Positions 1-13,841 are shown, numbered from the stretch's first letter. The stretch: DNA of 22,952 nt from Nemertoderma westbladi (GCA_032718475.1 JAUCBJ010002436.1:1-22952); one strand, 5' to 3'. Numbers and translations are program-made. Notes: generated from the letters alone by a model not told the origin.

Positions 1-121
1 TACACCAGCGCGGGAAAATCTTAGTTTAAACGCTCTGATTTACTGACCACTTACTGTTCCACTTTGTCGCTAGGCAACGCCAACATTCACTAGCTAACAG
101 CATACAGTTTACTATTGTTTG

Positions 122-1262
122 ATATAGGCTAATTTTAGTTATAAAGATTAAGATATTTATATTATTAGTTTGACACAACAATTGTAATGTTCATTGTTTA
201 AGATTATTTTTATTAGTTTGTAGCGGCACTGTAGGGGTTGTCTTCCTATTATTATCGGCCTACTGTATTCACGAATGTTATTAGGGCTAATAAAAAGTTT
301 TGGACCTTATTCTTTCTGTAAAAATGGTAATAAACCATCTCCACAGTTTTTTTAAACCTGAAATTTCACATCGGATTTGAACGCATTTATGATAATCACA
401 GTGTATTCCGATTATGTTCTAGAACACGGTGGTGATGGATAGCTATACCTATGTTTGTTTATAGCAACATATTAGCTATATTAAACCCACACACAACCAA
501 TGAATGCGGATATATTTAATAATATTGAAACATAGTAAAAATAAATAGGAAATTGAAAGAAAATATAAGGTCCAACTTTATCTATCAACTTTATCAATCA
601 GCTGTGTTTGCAGTTTCGCACACTGACAGCAACACAAACATGGCGAAATATCACCGTTCAATAAGAACGTGTTTTGTTCCCAATTGCATGAACTCAAGTA
701 GAACAAATCCAGGTAAACTATTTTTTCAAGTTCTTTTTCAATGTTGTGTTGCTGTGTGCGAACACAGGTGAGTTCAATAAATTTGGACCATTATTCTCTT
801 TTCAATTTCCTATTTATTTTTACTCTCATTTCGTGCTCATGGTGTTTCAATATTTTTAAATATATCCGCATTCGTTGGTTATGTGTGGGTTTAATATGGC
901 TAAATATGTTGCTATAAATAAACAAACATAGTACATACTGTATGTGTATCGCTATCAATCGTGTTCTAGAACATAATCGCAATACACTGTGATATTATCA
1001 TAAATGCGTTTAAATCCGATGTGAAATTTCAGGATTAAAAAAACTGTGGAGATGGTTTAAAGCATTTTTACAGAAAGAATAAGGTCCAAAACTTGTAGCC
1101 CTAATAACATTCGTGAATACAGCTAGGCCTATAATACAAGGAAGACAACCCCTACAGTGTCGCTACAAACGAATACAAATAATCTTAAACAATGAACATT
1201 ACATTGTTGTGTCTAACTAATAATATAAATATCTTAATTTTATAACTAAAATTAGCCTACAC
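122..1262. repeat. Inner hairpin A of the foldback element
   Basis: The left arm runs from about 122 to 583 and the right arm from about 775 to 1262. They match as reverse complements almost throughout: for example GGCTAATTTTAGTTATAA near 127 is mirrored by TTATAACTAAAATTAGCC at 1240-1257. Small indels and substitutions separate the arms, so the inversion is not recent. Both arms hold a TTCTAGAAC motif (about 417 and 963). The unpaired loop, about 584-774, holds the THAP-like coding fragment. Confidence 0.85.
642..770 (+). pseudogene. THAP zinc-finger N-terminal fragment in hairpin loop
   Basis: Translation from the ATG at 642 gives a short peptide with CFVPNC about 11 residues in, followed by SSRTNPGKLFF. 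This resembles the start of a THAP domain, a C2CH zinc finger used for DNA binding by P-element and THAP9-type transposases, where C-x(2-4)-C is followed by a basic stretch and then FF-x-V/F-P. The rest of the domain, including the Trp, the second C-x2-H pair and the AVPTIF-like motif, is missing, so the fragment cannot form a finger. Possible splice donors follow (AG|GTAAAC at about 712 and CAG|GTGAGT at about 768), so it could be a captured first exon. Being in the loop, it escapes the inversion. A chance match is possible because only one Cys pair can be tested. Confidence 0.5.
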
Positions 1263-1264
1263 AT

Positions 1265-2213
1265 GGCCTACTATATACGGCCTAACATGTTATCGATTTG
1301 GCCTTCAAAAAAGAGGCCAGTTTTTTTTTGCACTATTTTGATATGGGGATAGTTCTATAAATTTTCATTTGCTGCAATTTGGTCAACGTTCGTAATTGAA
1401 GTCTCAAGATCATCAACATCAAGATCATAATCGAAGATACTAAATTTTATGGTAGCTAGTGTTTTAGATAGGTTTAGCTAGTAATTTCAACACTGGTTCC
1501 GACATCCTACTTCCCTCTATAAATATATTGTAGTAACTAGTTCTTATTACTATTTGTATAGAAAATGTTCCAGAACATGTTAGCTATTCATTTTAAGAAA
1601 AAAACACGTTCTAGAACGAATATTTTTTGGTCTAGAACATTTTTTAGAAAAAAATCTGGATTCTATTTAAAACGCATGGATTCTATTTAAAACGCATGGA
1701 ATCGTTCTAAAACGTGTTTAAAATCAATAAAAAAAATAGTGAAAAAAAAAATATTGTGAATAAAAGTTAAAAACAAAAATTTTTTTTGATTGATTTTAAA
1801 CACGTTTTAAAACGATTCCATGCGTTTTAAATAGAATCTAGATTTTTTTCTAAAAAATGTTCTAGAACAAAAAATATTCGTTCTAGAACGTGTTTTTTTC
1901 TTAAAATGAATAGCTAACATGTTCTGGAACATTTTATATACAAATAGTAACAAGAACTAGCTACTACAAAATATTTATAGGGGGAAGTAGGTTGTCGGAA
2001 TCAGTGTTGAAATTACTAGCTAAACCTATCTAAAACACTAGCTACCATAAAATTTAGTATCTTGCTTAACGAAGAGACTTTAATTACGTCCGTTGACCAA
2101 GTTGCAGCAAATGAAAATTTATAGAACTCAAAATATTAAAATAGTGTAAAAAAAACTGGCCTCTTTTTTTAAGGCCAAATCGACAACATGTTAGGCCGTA
2201 TATATAGTAGGCC
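1265..2213. repeat. Inner hairpin B of the foldback element
   Basis: Left arm about 1265-1735, right arm about 1790-2213, AT-rich loop between. Paired landmarks are GGCCTACTATATACGGCC (from 1265) with GGCCGTATATATAGTAGGCC (to about 2212), and TGGTAGCTAGTGTTTTAG (1450) with CTAAAACACTAGCTACCA (about 2029). The left arm has a private direct duplication: ATTCTATTTAAAACGCATGG occurs twice in a row from about 1659, once in the right arm. Both arms are studded with TTCTAGAAC or TTCCAGAAC motifs (about 1567, 1608, 1631 and mirrored copies). Confidence 0.85.
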
Positions 2214-2351
2214 ATCGCCTACAACCAACAATAGTAAACTATATGCTGTTAGCTATAGTGAATGTTGTTAGCGTTGCCTAGCGACAAAGTGGAACAGTAA
2301 GTGGTACAGTAAATCAGAGCGTTTAAACTAAGATTTTACCGCGCTGGTGTA

Positions 2352-3040
<689 letters not shown>

Positions 3041-5440
3041 ATAACACTGAATAAGTGCAACTGGCATTAATGTTGGTAAGAACCACTCAGTAAGTGCAAC
3101 TGGCATTAATGTTGGTAAGAACCACTCAGTAAGTGCAACTGGCATTAATGTTGGTTTGAACCACTCAGTAAGTGCAACTGGCATTAATGTTGATTTGAAC
3201 CACTCAGTAAGTGCAACTGGCATTAATGTTGGTTAGAATCACTCAGTAAGTGCAACTGGCATTAATGTTGATTTGAACCACTCAGTAAGTGCAACTGGCA
3301 TTAATGTTGGTTTGAACCACTCAGTAAGTGCAACTGGCATTAATGTTGGTTTGAACCACTCAGTAAGTGTAACTGGCATTAATGTTGGTTTGAACCACTC
3401 AGTAAGTGTAACTGGCATTAATGTTGGTTTGAACCACTCAGTAAGTGTAACTGGCATTAATGTTGGTTTGAACCACTCAGTAAGTGTAACTGGCATTAAT
3501 GTTGGTTTGAACCACTCAGTAAGTGTAACTGGCATTAATGTTGGTTTGAACCACTCAGTAGGTGCAACTGGCATTAATGTTGGTTTGAACCACTCAGTAA
3601 GTGCAACTGGCATTAATGTGGATTTGAACCACTCAGTAAGTGCAACTGGCATTAATGTTGGTTTGAACCACTCAGTAAGTGCAACTGGCATTAATGTGGA
3701 TTTGAACCACTCAGTAAGTGCAACTGGCATAAATGTTGGTTTGAACCACTCAGAAAGTGCAACTGGCATTAATGTTGGTTTGAACCACTCAGTAAGTGCA
3801 ACTGGCATTAATGTTGGTTTGAACCACTCAGTAAGTGCAACTGGCATTAATGTTGGTAAGAACCACTCAGTAAGTGTAACTGGCATTAATGTTGGTTTGA
3901 ACCACTCAGTAAGTGCAACTGGCATTAATGTTGATTTGAACCACTCAGTAAGTGCAACTGGCATTAATGTTGGTTTGAACCACTCAGTAAGTGCAACTGG
4001 CATTAATGTTGGTTTGAACCACTCAGTAAGTGTAACTGGCATTAATGTTGGTTTGAACCACTCAGTAAGTGCAACTGGCATTAATGTTGGTTTGAACCAC
4101 TCAGTAAGTGCAACTGGCATTAATGTTGGTTTGAACCACTCAGTAAGTGTAACTGGCATTAATGTTGGTTTGAACCACTCAGTAAGTGTAACTGGCATTA
4201 ATGTTGGTTTGAACCACTCAGTAAGTGTAACTGGCATTAATGTTGGTTTGAACCACTCAGTAAGTGTAACTGGCATTAATGTTGGTTTGAACCACTCAGT
4301 AAGTGTAACTGGCATTAATGTTGGTTTGAACCACTCAGTAAGTGCAACTGGCATTAATGTTGGTTTGAACCACTCAGTAAGTGCAACTGGCATTAATGTG
4401 GATTTGAACCACTCAGTAAGTGCAACTGGCATAAATGTTGGTTTGAACCACTCAGAAAGTGCAACTGGCATTAATGTTGGTTTGAACCACTCAGTAAGTG
4501 CAACTGGCATTAATGTTGGTTTGAACCACTCAGTAAGTGTAACTGGCATTAATGTTGGTTTGAACCACTCAGTAAGTGTAACTGGCATTAATGTTGGTTT
4601 GAACCACTCAGTAAGTGTAACTGGCATTAATGTTGGTTTGAACCACTCAGTAAGTGTAACTGGCATTAATGTTGGTTTGAACCACTCAGTAAGTGCAACT
4701 GGCATTAATGTTGGTTTGAACCACTCAGTAAGTGTAACTGGCATTAATGTTGGTTTGAACCACTCAGTAAGTGTAACTGGCATTAATGTTGGTTTGAACC
4801 ACTCAGTAAGTGTAACTGGCATTAATGTTGGTTTGAACCACTCAGTAAGTGTAACTGGCATTAATGTTGGTTTGAACCACTCAGTAAGTGCAACTGGCAT
4901 TAATGTTGGTTTGAACCACTCAGTAAGTGCAACTGGCATTAATGTGGATTTGAACCACTCAGTAAGTGCAACTGGCATAAATGTTGGTTTGAACCACTCA
5001 GAAAGTGCAACTGGCATTAATGTTGGTAAGAACCACTCAGTAAGTGCAACTGGCATTAATGTTGGTTTGAACCACTCAGTAAGTGCAACTGGCATTAATG
5101 TTGATTTGAACCACTCAGTAAGTGCAACTGGCATTAATGTTGGTTTGAACCACTCAGTAAGTGCAACTGGCATTAATGTTGGTTTGAACCACTCAGTAAG
5201 TGTAACTGGCATTAATGTTGGTTTGAACCACTCAGTAAGTGTAACTGGCATTAATGTTGGTTTGAACCACTCAGTAAGTGTAACTGGCATTAATGTTGGT
5301 TTGAACCACTCAGTAAGTGTAACTGGCATTAATGTTGGTTTGAACCACTCAGTAAGTGTAACTGGCATTAATGTTGGTTTGAACCACTCAGTAAGTGTAA
5401 CTGGCATTAATGTTGGTTTGAACCACTCAGTAAGTGCAAC

Positions 5441-6294
5441 TGGCATTAATGTTGGTTTGAACCACTCAGTAAGTGCAACTGGCATTAATGTGGATTTGAA
5501 CCACTCAGTAAGTGCAACTGGCATAAATGTTGGTTTGAACCACTCAGAAAGTGCAACTGGCATTAATGTTGGTTTGAACCACTCAGTAAGTGCAACTGGC
5601 ATTAATGTTGGTTTGAACCACTCAGTAAGTGCAACTGGCATTAATGTTGGTAAGAACCACTCAGTAAGTGTAACTGGCATTAATGTTGGTTTGAACCACT
5701 CAGTAAGTGCAACTGGCATTAATGTGGATTTGAACCACTCAGTAAGTGCAACTGGCATAAATGTTGGTTTGAACCACTCAGAAAGTGCCACTCGCATTAA
5801 CGTTGGTTTGAACCACCCAGTAAGTGCAACTGGCATTAATATTGGTTTGAACCACTCAGTAAGTGCAACTGGCATTAATATTGGTTTGAACCACTCAGTA
5901 AGTGCAACTGGCATTAATGTTGGTTTGAACCACTCAGTAAGTGCAACTGGCATTAATGTTGGTAAGGACCACTCAGTAAGTGCAACTGGCATTAATGTTG
6001 GTAAGAACCACTCAGTAAGTGCAACTGGCATTAATGTTGGTTTGAACCACTGAGTAAGTGCAACTGGCATTAATGTTGGTTTGAACCACTGAGTAAGTGC
6101 AACTGGCATTAATGTTGGTTTGAACCACTCAGTAAGTGCAACTGGCATTAATGTTGGTTTGAACCACTGAGTAAGTGCAACTGGCATTAATGTTGGTTTG
6201 AACCACTGAGTAAGTGCAACTGGCATTAATGTTGGTTTGAACCACTGAGTAAGTGCAACTGGCATTAATGTTGGTTTGAACCACTCAGTAAGTG
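5441..6294. repeat. Higher-order duplicate within the satellite, copy 1
   Basis: About 854 bp (22 units) that by eye are identical to 7664-8517. The offset is 2223 bp, exactly 57 units. Markers in order are GTGGAT, CATAAATG and GAAAGTG units, the GCCACTCGCATTAACG unit (5787), two ATTAATATTGG units, a GGTAAGGACC unit, then TGA-type units at 6050, 6089, 6167, 6206 and 6245. Partial copies of the GCCACTCGC block also lie near 6489 and 6684, shifted by 18 and 23 units. Divergence begins at 6295 and to the left of 5441. Confidence 0.8.
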
Positions 6295-7663
6295 TAACTG
6301 GCATTAATGTTGGTTTGAACCACTCAGTAAGTGTAACTGGCATTAATGTTGGTTTGAACCACTCAGTAAGTGCAACTGGCATTAATGTTGGTTTGAACCA
6401 CTCAGTAAGTGCAACTGGCATTAATGTTGGTAAGAACCACTCAGTAAGTGCAACTGGCATAAATGTTGGTTTGAACCACTCAGAAAGTGCCACTCGCATT
6501 AACGTTGGTTTGAACCACCCAGTAAGTGCAACTGGCATTAATATTGGTTTGAACCACTCAGTAAGTGCAACTGGCATTAATATTGGTTTGAACCACTCAG
6601 TAAGTGCAACTGGCATTAATGTTGGTTTGAACCACTCAGTAAGTGCAACTGGCATTAATGTTGGTTTGAACCACTCAGAAAGTGCCACTCGCATTAACGT
6701 TGGTTTGAACCACCCAGTAAGTGCAACTGGCATTAATATTGGTTTGAACCACTCAGTAAGTGCAACTGGCATTAATATTGGTTTGAACCACTCAGTAAGT
6801 GCAACTGGCATTAATGTTGGTTTGAACCACTCAGTAAGTGCAACTGGCATTAATGTTGGTAAGGACCACTCAGTAAGTGCAACTGGCATTAATGTTGGTA
6901 AGAACCACTCAGTAAGTGCAACTGGCATTAATGTTGGTTTGAACCACTGAGTAAGTGCAACTGGCATTAATGTTGGTTTGAACCACTCAGTAAGTGTAAC
7001 TGGCATTAATGTTGGTTTGAACCACTCAGTAAGTGTAACTGGCATTAATGTTGGTTTGAACCACTCAGTAAGTGCAACTGGCATTAATGTTGGTTTGAAC
7101 CACTCAGTAAGTGCAACTGGCATTAATGTTGGTAAGAACCACTCAGTAAGTGCAACTGGCATTAATGTTGGTTTGAACCACTCAGAAAGTGCCACTGGCA
7201 TTAACGTTGGTTTGAACCACTCAGTAAGTGTAACTGGCATTAACGTTGGTTTGAACCACCCAGTAAGTGCAACTGGCATTAATGTTGGTTTGAACCACTC
7301 AGTAAGTGTAACTGGCATTAATGTTGGTTTGAACCACTCAGTAAGTGCAACTGGCATTAATGTTGATTTGAACCACTCAGTAAGTGCAACTGGCATTAAT
7401 GTTGGTTTGAACCACTCAGTAAGTGTAACTGGCATTAATGTTGGTTTGAACCACTCAGTAAGTGTAACTGGCATTAATGTTGGTTTGAACCACTCAGTAA
7501 GTGTAACTGGCATTAATGTTGGTTTGAACCACTCAGTAAGTGTAACTGGCATTAATGTTGGTTTGAACCACTCAGTAAGTGCAACTGGCATTAATGTTGG
7601 TTTGAACCACTCAGTAAGTGCAACTGGCATTAATGTTGGTAAGAACCACTCAGTAAGTGTAAC

Positions 7664-8517
7664 TGGCATTAATGTTGGTTTGAACCACTCAGTAAGTGCA
7701 ACTGGCATTAATGTGGATTTGAACCACTCAGTAAGTGCAACTGGCATAAATGTTGGTTTGAACCACTCAGAAAGTGCAACTGGCATTAATGTTGGTTTGA
7801 ACCACTCAGTAAGTGCAACTGGCATTAATGTTGGTTTGAACCACTCAGTAAGTGCAACTGGCATTAATGTTGGTAAGAACCACTCAGTAAGTGTAACTGG
7901 CATTAATGTTGGTTTGAACCACTCAGTAAGTGCAACTGGCATTAATGTGGATTTGAACCACTCAGTAAGTGCAACTGGCATAAATGTTGGTTTGAACCAC
8001 TCAGAAAGTGCCACTCGCATTAACGTTGGTTTGAACCACCCAGTAAGTGCAACTGGCATTAATATTGGTTTGAACCACTCAGTAAGTGCAACTGGCATTA
8101 ATATTGGTTTGAACCACTCAGTAAGTGCAACTGGCATTAATGTTGGTTTGAACCACTCAGTAAGTGCAACTGGCATTAATGTTGGTAAGGACCACTCAGT
8201 AAGTGCAACTGGCATTAATGTTGGTAAGAACCACTCAGTAAGTGCAACTGGCATTAATGTTGGTTTGAACCACTGAGTAAGTGCAACTGGCATTAATGTT
8301 GGTTTGAACCACTGAGTAAGTGCAACTGGCATTAATGTTGGTTTGAACCACTCAGTAAGTGCAACTGGCATTAATGTTGGTTTGAACCACTGAGTAAGTG
8401 CAACTGGCATTAATGTTGGTTTGAACCACTGAGTAAGTGCAACTGGCATTAATGTTGGTTTGAACCACTGAGTAAGTGCAACTGGCATTAATGTTGGTTT
8501 GAACCACTCAGTAAGTG
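7664..8517. repeat. Higher-order duplicate within the satellite, copy 2
   Basis: Second copy of the 22-unit block at 5441-6294, shifted by 57 units, with the same sequence of rare variants including the TGA/TCA pattern from 8273 to 8509. This points to recent segmental duplication or unequal exchange inside the array, not independent mutation. Confidence 0.8.
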
Positions 8518-8920
8518 CAACTGGCATTAATGTTGGTTTGAACCACTGACTAAGTGCAACTGCATTAATGTTGGCAAGAACCACTCAGTAAGTGCAACTG
8601 GCATTAATGTTGGTTTGAACCACTCAGTAAGTGCAACTGGCATTAATGTTGGTTTGAACCACTCAGTAAGTGCAACTGGCATTAATGTTGGTTTGAACCA
8701 CTCAGTAAGTGCAACTGGCATTAATATTGGTTTGAACCACTCAGTAAGTGCAACTGGCATTAATGTTGGTTTGAACCACTCAGTAAGTGCAACTGGCATT
8801 AATGTTGGTTTGAACCACTGAGTAAGTGCAACTGGCATTAATGTTGGTTTGAACCACTCAGTAAGTGCAACTGGCATTAATGTTGGTTTGAACCACTGAG
8901 TAAGTGCAACTGGCATTAAT

Positions 8921-9621
8921 GTTGGCAAGAACCACTCAGTAAGTGCAACTGGCATTAATGTTGGTTTGAACCACTCAGTAAGTGTAACTGGCATTAATGT
9001 TGGTTTGAACCACTCAGTAAGTGCAACTGGCATTAATGTGGATTTGAACCACTCAGTAAGTGCAACTGGCATAAATGTTGGTTTGAACCACTCAGAAAGT
9101 GCCACTGACATTAAAGTTGGTTTGAACCACTCAGAAGTGCAACTGGCATTAATATTGGTTTGAACCACTCAGTAAGTGCAACTGGCATTAATGTTGGTTT
9201 GAACCACTCAGTAAGTGCAACTGGCATTAATGTTGGTTTGAACCACTGAGTAAGTGCAACTGGCATTAATGTTGGCAAGAACCACTCAGTAAGTGCAACT
9301 GGCATTAATGTTGGTTTGAACCACTCAGTAAGTGTAACTGGCATTAATGTTCGTTTGAACCACTCAGTAAGTGCAACTGGCATTAATGTGGATTTGAACC
9401 ACTCAGTAAGTGCAACTGGCATAAATGTTGGTTTGAACCACTCAGAAAGTGCCACTGACATTAAAGTTGGTTTGAACCACTCAGTAAGTGCAACTGGCAT
9501 TAATATTGGTTTGAACCACTCAGTAAGTGCAACTGGCATTAATGTTGGTTTGAACCACTCAGTAAGTGCAACTGGCATTAATGTTGGTTTGAACCACTGA
9601 GTAAGTGCAACTGGCATTAAT
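8921..9621. repeat. Nine-unit (351-bp) higher-order repeat, two copies
   Basis: The rare variant GTTGGCAAG occurs at 8570, 8921, 9271 and 9622, spaced 351, 350 and 351 bp; the 350 is explained by the one-base deletion near 9134. Copies 8921-9270 and 9271-9621 share the same unit order (GTGTAAC, GTGGAT, CATAAATG, GCCACTGACATTAAAG, ATATTGG, a TGA unit). The stretch from 8570 to 8920 has the spacing but a different unit order. Confidence 0.75.
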
Positions 9622-12600
9622 GTTGGCAAGAACCACTCAGTAAGTGCAACTGGCATTAATGTTGGTTTGAACCACTCAGTAAGTGCAACTGGCATTAATG
9701 TTGGTTTGAACCACTCAGTAAGTGTAACTGGCATTAATGTTGGTTTGAACCACTCAGTAAGTGTAACTGGCATTAATGTTGGTTTGAACCACTCAGTAAT
9801 TGAAACAGGCATTAATGTTGGTAAGAACCACTCAGTAAGTGCAACTGGCATTAATGTTGGTTTGAACCACTGAGTAAGTGCAACTGGCATTAATGTTGGT
9901 TTGAACCACTCAGTAAGTGCAACTGGCATTTAATGTTGGTTTGAACCACTCAGAAAGTGCCACTGGCATTAACGTTGGTTTGAACCACTCAGTAAGTGCA
10001 ACTGGCATTAATGTTGGTTTGAACCACTCAGAAAGTGCCACTGGCATTAAAGTTGGTTTGAACCACTCAGAAAGTGCCACTGGCATTAAAGTTGGTTTGA
10101 ACCATTCAGTAAGTGTAACTGGCATTAATGTTGGTAAGAACCACTCAGTAAGTGCAACTGGCATTAATGTTGGTTTGAACCACTCAGTAAGTGTAACTGG
10201 CATTAATGTTGGTTTGAACCACTCAGTAAGTGTAACTGGCATTAATGTTGGTAAGAACCACTCAGTAAGTGCAACTGGCATTAACGTTGGTTTGAACCAC
10301 TCAGTAAGTGCAACTGGCATTAATGTTGGTTTGAACCACTCAGAAAGTGCCACTGGCATTAAAGTTGGTTTGAACCACTCAGAAAGTGCCACTGGCATTA
10401 AAGTTGGTTTGAACCACTCAGTAAGTGTAACTGGCATTAATGTTGGTAAGAACCACTCAGTAAGTGCAACTGGCATTAAAGTTGGTTTGAACCACTCAGT
10501 AAGTGCAACTGGCATTAATGTTGGTTTGAACCACTCAGTAAGTGCAACTGGCATTAATGTTGGTAAGAACCACTCAGTAAGTGCAGCTGGCATTAATGTT
10601 GGTTTGAACCACTCAGTAAGTGCAACTGGCATTAATATTGGTTTGGACCACTCAGTAAGTGCAACTGGCATTAATGTTGGTTTGAACCACTCAGTAAGTG
10701 CAACTGGCATTAATGTTGGTTTGAACCACTCAGTAAGTGCAACTGGCATTAATGTTGGTTTGAACCACTCAGTAAGTGAAACTGGCATTAATGTTGGTTT
10801 AAACCACTCAGAAAGTGCCACTCGCATTAACGTTGGTTTGAACCACCCAGTAAGTGCAACTGGCATTAATGTTGGTAAGAACCACTCAGTAAGTGCAACT
10901 GGCATTAATATTGGTTTGAACCACTCAGTAAGTGCAACTAGCATTAATGTTGGTTTGAACCACTCAGTAAGTGCAACTGGCATTAATGTGGATTTGAACC
11001 ACTCAGTAAGTGCAACTGGCATAAATGTTGGTTTGAACCACTCAGAAAGTGCCACTGGCATTAAAGTTGGTTTGAACCACTCAGTAAGTGTAACTGGCAT
11101 TAATGTTGGTAAGAACCACTCAGTAAGTGCAACTGGCATTAATGTTGGTTTGAACCACTCAGTAAGTGCAACTGGCATTAATGTTGGTAAGAACCACTCA
11201 GTAAGTGCAACTGGCATTAATGTTGGTTTGAACCACTCAGTAAGTGCAACTGGCATTAATGTTGGTAAGAACCACTCAGTAAGTGCAACTGGCATTAATG
11301 TTGGTTTGAACCACTCAGAAAGTGCCACTGGCATTAACGTTGGTTTGAACCACTCAGTAAGTGTAACTGGCATTAATGTTGGTTTGAACCACTCAGTAAG
11401 TGTAACTGGCATTAATGTTGGTTTGAACCACTTAGTAAGTGTAACTGGCATTAATGTTGGTTTGAACCACTCAGTAAGTGCAACTGGCATTAATGTTGGT
11501 TTGAACCACTCAGTAAGTGCAACTGGCATTAATGTTGGTAAGAACCACTCAGTAAGTGCAACTGGCATTAATGTTGGTTTGAACCACTCAGAAAGTGCCA
11601 CTGGCATTAACGTTGGTTTGAACCACTCAGTAAGTGTAACTGGCATTAATGTTGGTTTGAACCACTCAGTAAGTGTAACTGGCATTAATGTTGGTAAGAA
11701 CCACTCAGTAAGTGCAACTGGCATTAATGTTGGTAAGAACCACTCAGTAAGTGCAACTGGCATTAATGTTGGTAAGAACCACTCAGTAAGTGCAACTGGC
11801 ATTAATGTTGGTTTGAACCACTCAGTAAGTGCAACTGGCATTAATGTTGGTAAGAACCACTCAGTAAGTGCAACTGGCATTAATGTTGGTTTGAACCACT
11901 CAGAAAGTGCCACTGGCATTAACGTTGGTTTGAACCACTCAGTAAGTGTAACTGGCATTAATGTTGGTTTGAACCACTCAGTAAGTGTAACTGGCATTAA
12001 TGTTGGTTTGAACCACTCAGTAAGTGTAACTGGCATTAATGTTGGTTTGAACCACTCAGTAAGTGCAACAGGCATTAATGTTGGTTTGAACCACTCAGAA
12101 AGTGTAACTGGCATTAATGTTGGTAAGAACCACTCAGTAAGTGCAACTGGCATTAATGTTGGTAAGAACCACTTAGTAAGTGCAACTGGCATTAATGTTG
12201 GTTTGAACCACTCAGTAAGTGCAACTGGCATTAATGTTGGTTTGAACCACTCAGTAAGTGCAACTGGCATTAATGTTGGTAAGGACCACTCAGTAAGTGC
12301 AACTGGCATTAATGTTGGTTTGAACCACTCAGAAAGTGCCACTGGCATTAACGTTGGTTTGAACCACTCAGTAAGTGTAACTGGCATTAATGTTGGTTTG
12401 AACCACTCAGTAAGTGTAACTGGCATTAATGTTGGTTTGAACCACTCAGTAAGTGCAACTGGCATTAATGTTGGTTTGAACCACTCAGTAAGTGCAACTG
12501 GCATTAATGTTGGTAAGGACCACTCAGTAAGTGCAACTGGCATTAATGTTGGTTTGAACCACTCAGTAAGTGTAACTGGCATTAATGTTGGTTTGAACCA

Positions 12601-13364
12601 CTCAGTAAGTGCAACTGGCATTAATGTTGGTTTGAACCACTCAGTAAGTGCAACTGGCATTAATGTTGGTAAGAACCACTCAGTAAGTGCAACTGGCATT
12701 AATGTTGGTAAGAACCACTCAGTAAGTGCAACTGGCATTAATGTTGGTTTGAACCACTCAGTAAGTGCAACTGGCATTAATGTTGGTTTGAACCACTCAG
12801 TAAGTGCAACTGGCATTAATGTTGGTAAGGACCACTCAGTAAGTGCAACTGGCATTAATGTTGGTTTGAACCACTCAGAAAGTGCCACTGGCATTAACGT
12901 TGGTTTGAACCACTCAGTAAGTGTAACTGGCATTAATATTGGTTTGAACCACTCAGTAAGTGCAACTGGCATTAATGTTGGTTTGAACCACTCAGTAAGT
13001 GTAACTGGCATTAATGTTGGTTTGAACCACTCAGTAAGTGCAACAGGCATTAATGTTGGTTTGAACCACTCAGAAAGTGCCACTGGCATTAATGTTGGTT
13101 TGAACCACTCAGTAAGTGCAACTGGCATTAAAGTTGGTTTGAACCACTCAGAAAGTGCCACTGGCATTAATGTTGGTTTGAACCACTCAGTAAGTGCAAC
13201 TGGCATTAATGTTGGTAAGAACCACTCAGTAAGTGTAACTGGCATTAATGTTGGTTTGAACCACTCAGTAAGTGCAACTGGCATTAATGTTGGTTTGAAC
13301 CACTCAGTAAGTGCAACTGGCATTAATGTTGGTTTGAACCACTCAGTAAGTGCAACAGGCATTA

Positions 13365-13696
<332 letters not shown>

Positions 13697-13841
13697 CTGT
13701 AGGGCAATGCTCCCTGTACCATGTTTTTACTATTGGTATGTCTAGCGCTCTTCTTGTAATACCAGAACGAATATTAAACGGCCTTGGTGCCCATAGCAAC
13801 GCGATTCCATTTGCCGTGTTGTCCGTATATAGTGGGCTTTC
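13697..13841 (-). CDS. PRPF8: Prp8 (PRPF8) exon, second in this window
   Basis: Bounded by TTTTTAACAG|GAAAGC and CCTACAG|GTCAGT. It has 48 codons plus one base and reads [36 protein letters not shown], then [13 protein letters not shown] across the junction. It is a close match to the Prp8 segment running from [20 protein letters not shown] to WYREHCPAGQ. The exon joins in phase to the exons on both sides (0 at the start, 1 at the end), which is strong evidence for a real spliced gene and against a processed copy. This exon has no long open frame in plain six-frame translation because of its small size, so it is easily missed. Confidence 0.92.

Larger units (their letters stand above)
1..2351. 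mobile_element. Foldback (long inverted repeat) DNA transposon with two tandem hairpins
   Basis: The first bases, TACACCAGCGCGG, return in inverted form at the right end (CCGCGCTGGTGTA, ending at 2351). The outer terminal inverted repeats cover about 1-118 and 2224-2351 and differ by scattered substitutions and small indels. Between them are two independent long inverted repeats, one after the other (122-1262 and 1265-2213). One strand could therefore fold into a stem carrying two long arms, the topology of a T-shaped hairpin. The element begins at the window edge, so its target-site duplication cannot be checked. No complete transposase is present, so it must be non-autonomous. The THAP-like scrap in the first loop suggests a P/THAP-type parent; this is inference. 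Confidence 0.85.

Noticed and set aside
3239-8584. Minus-strand open frame of 1781 codons as a repeat protein gene
   Set aside because: It is 137 copies of a stop-free 39-bp unit. No unique N- or C-terminal domain, signal peptide or start context is seen, most unit variants are non-synonymous, and the array starts at an intron donor.
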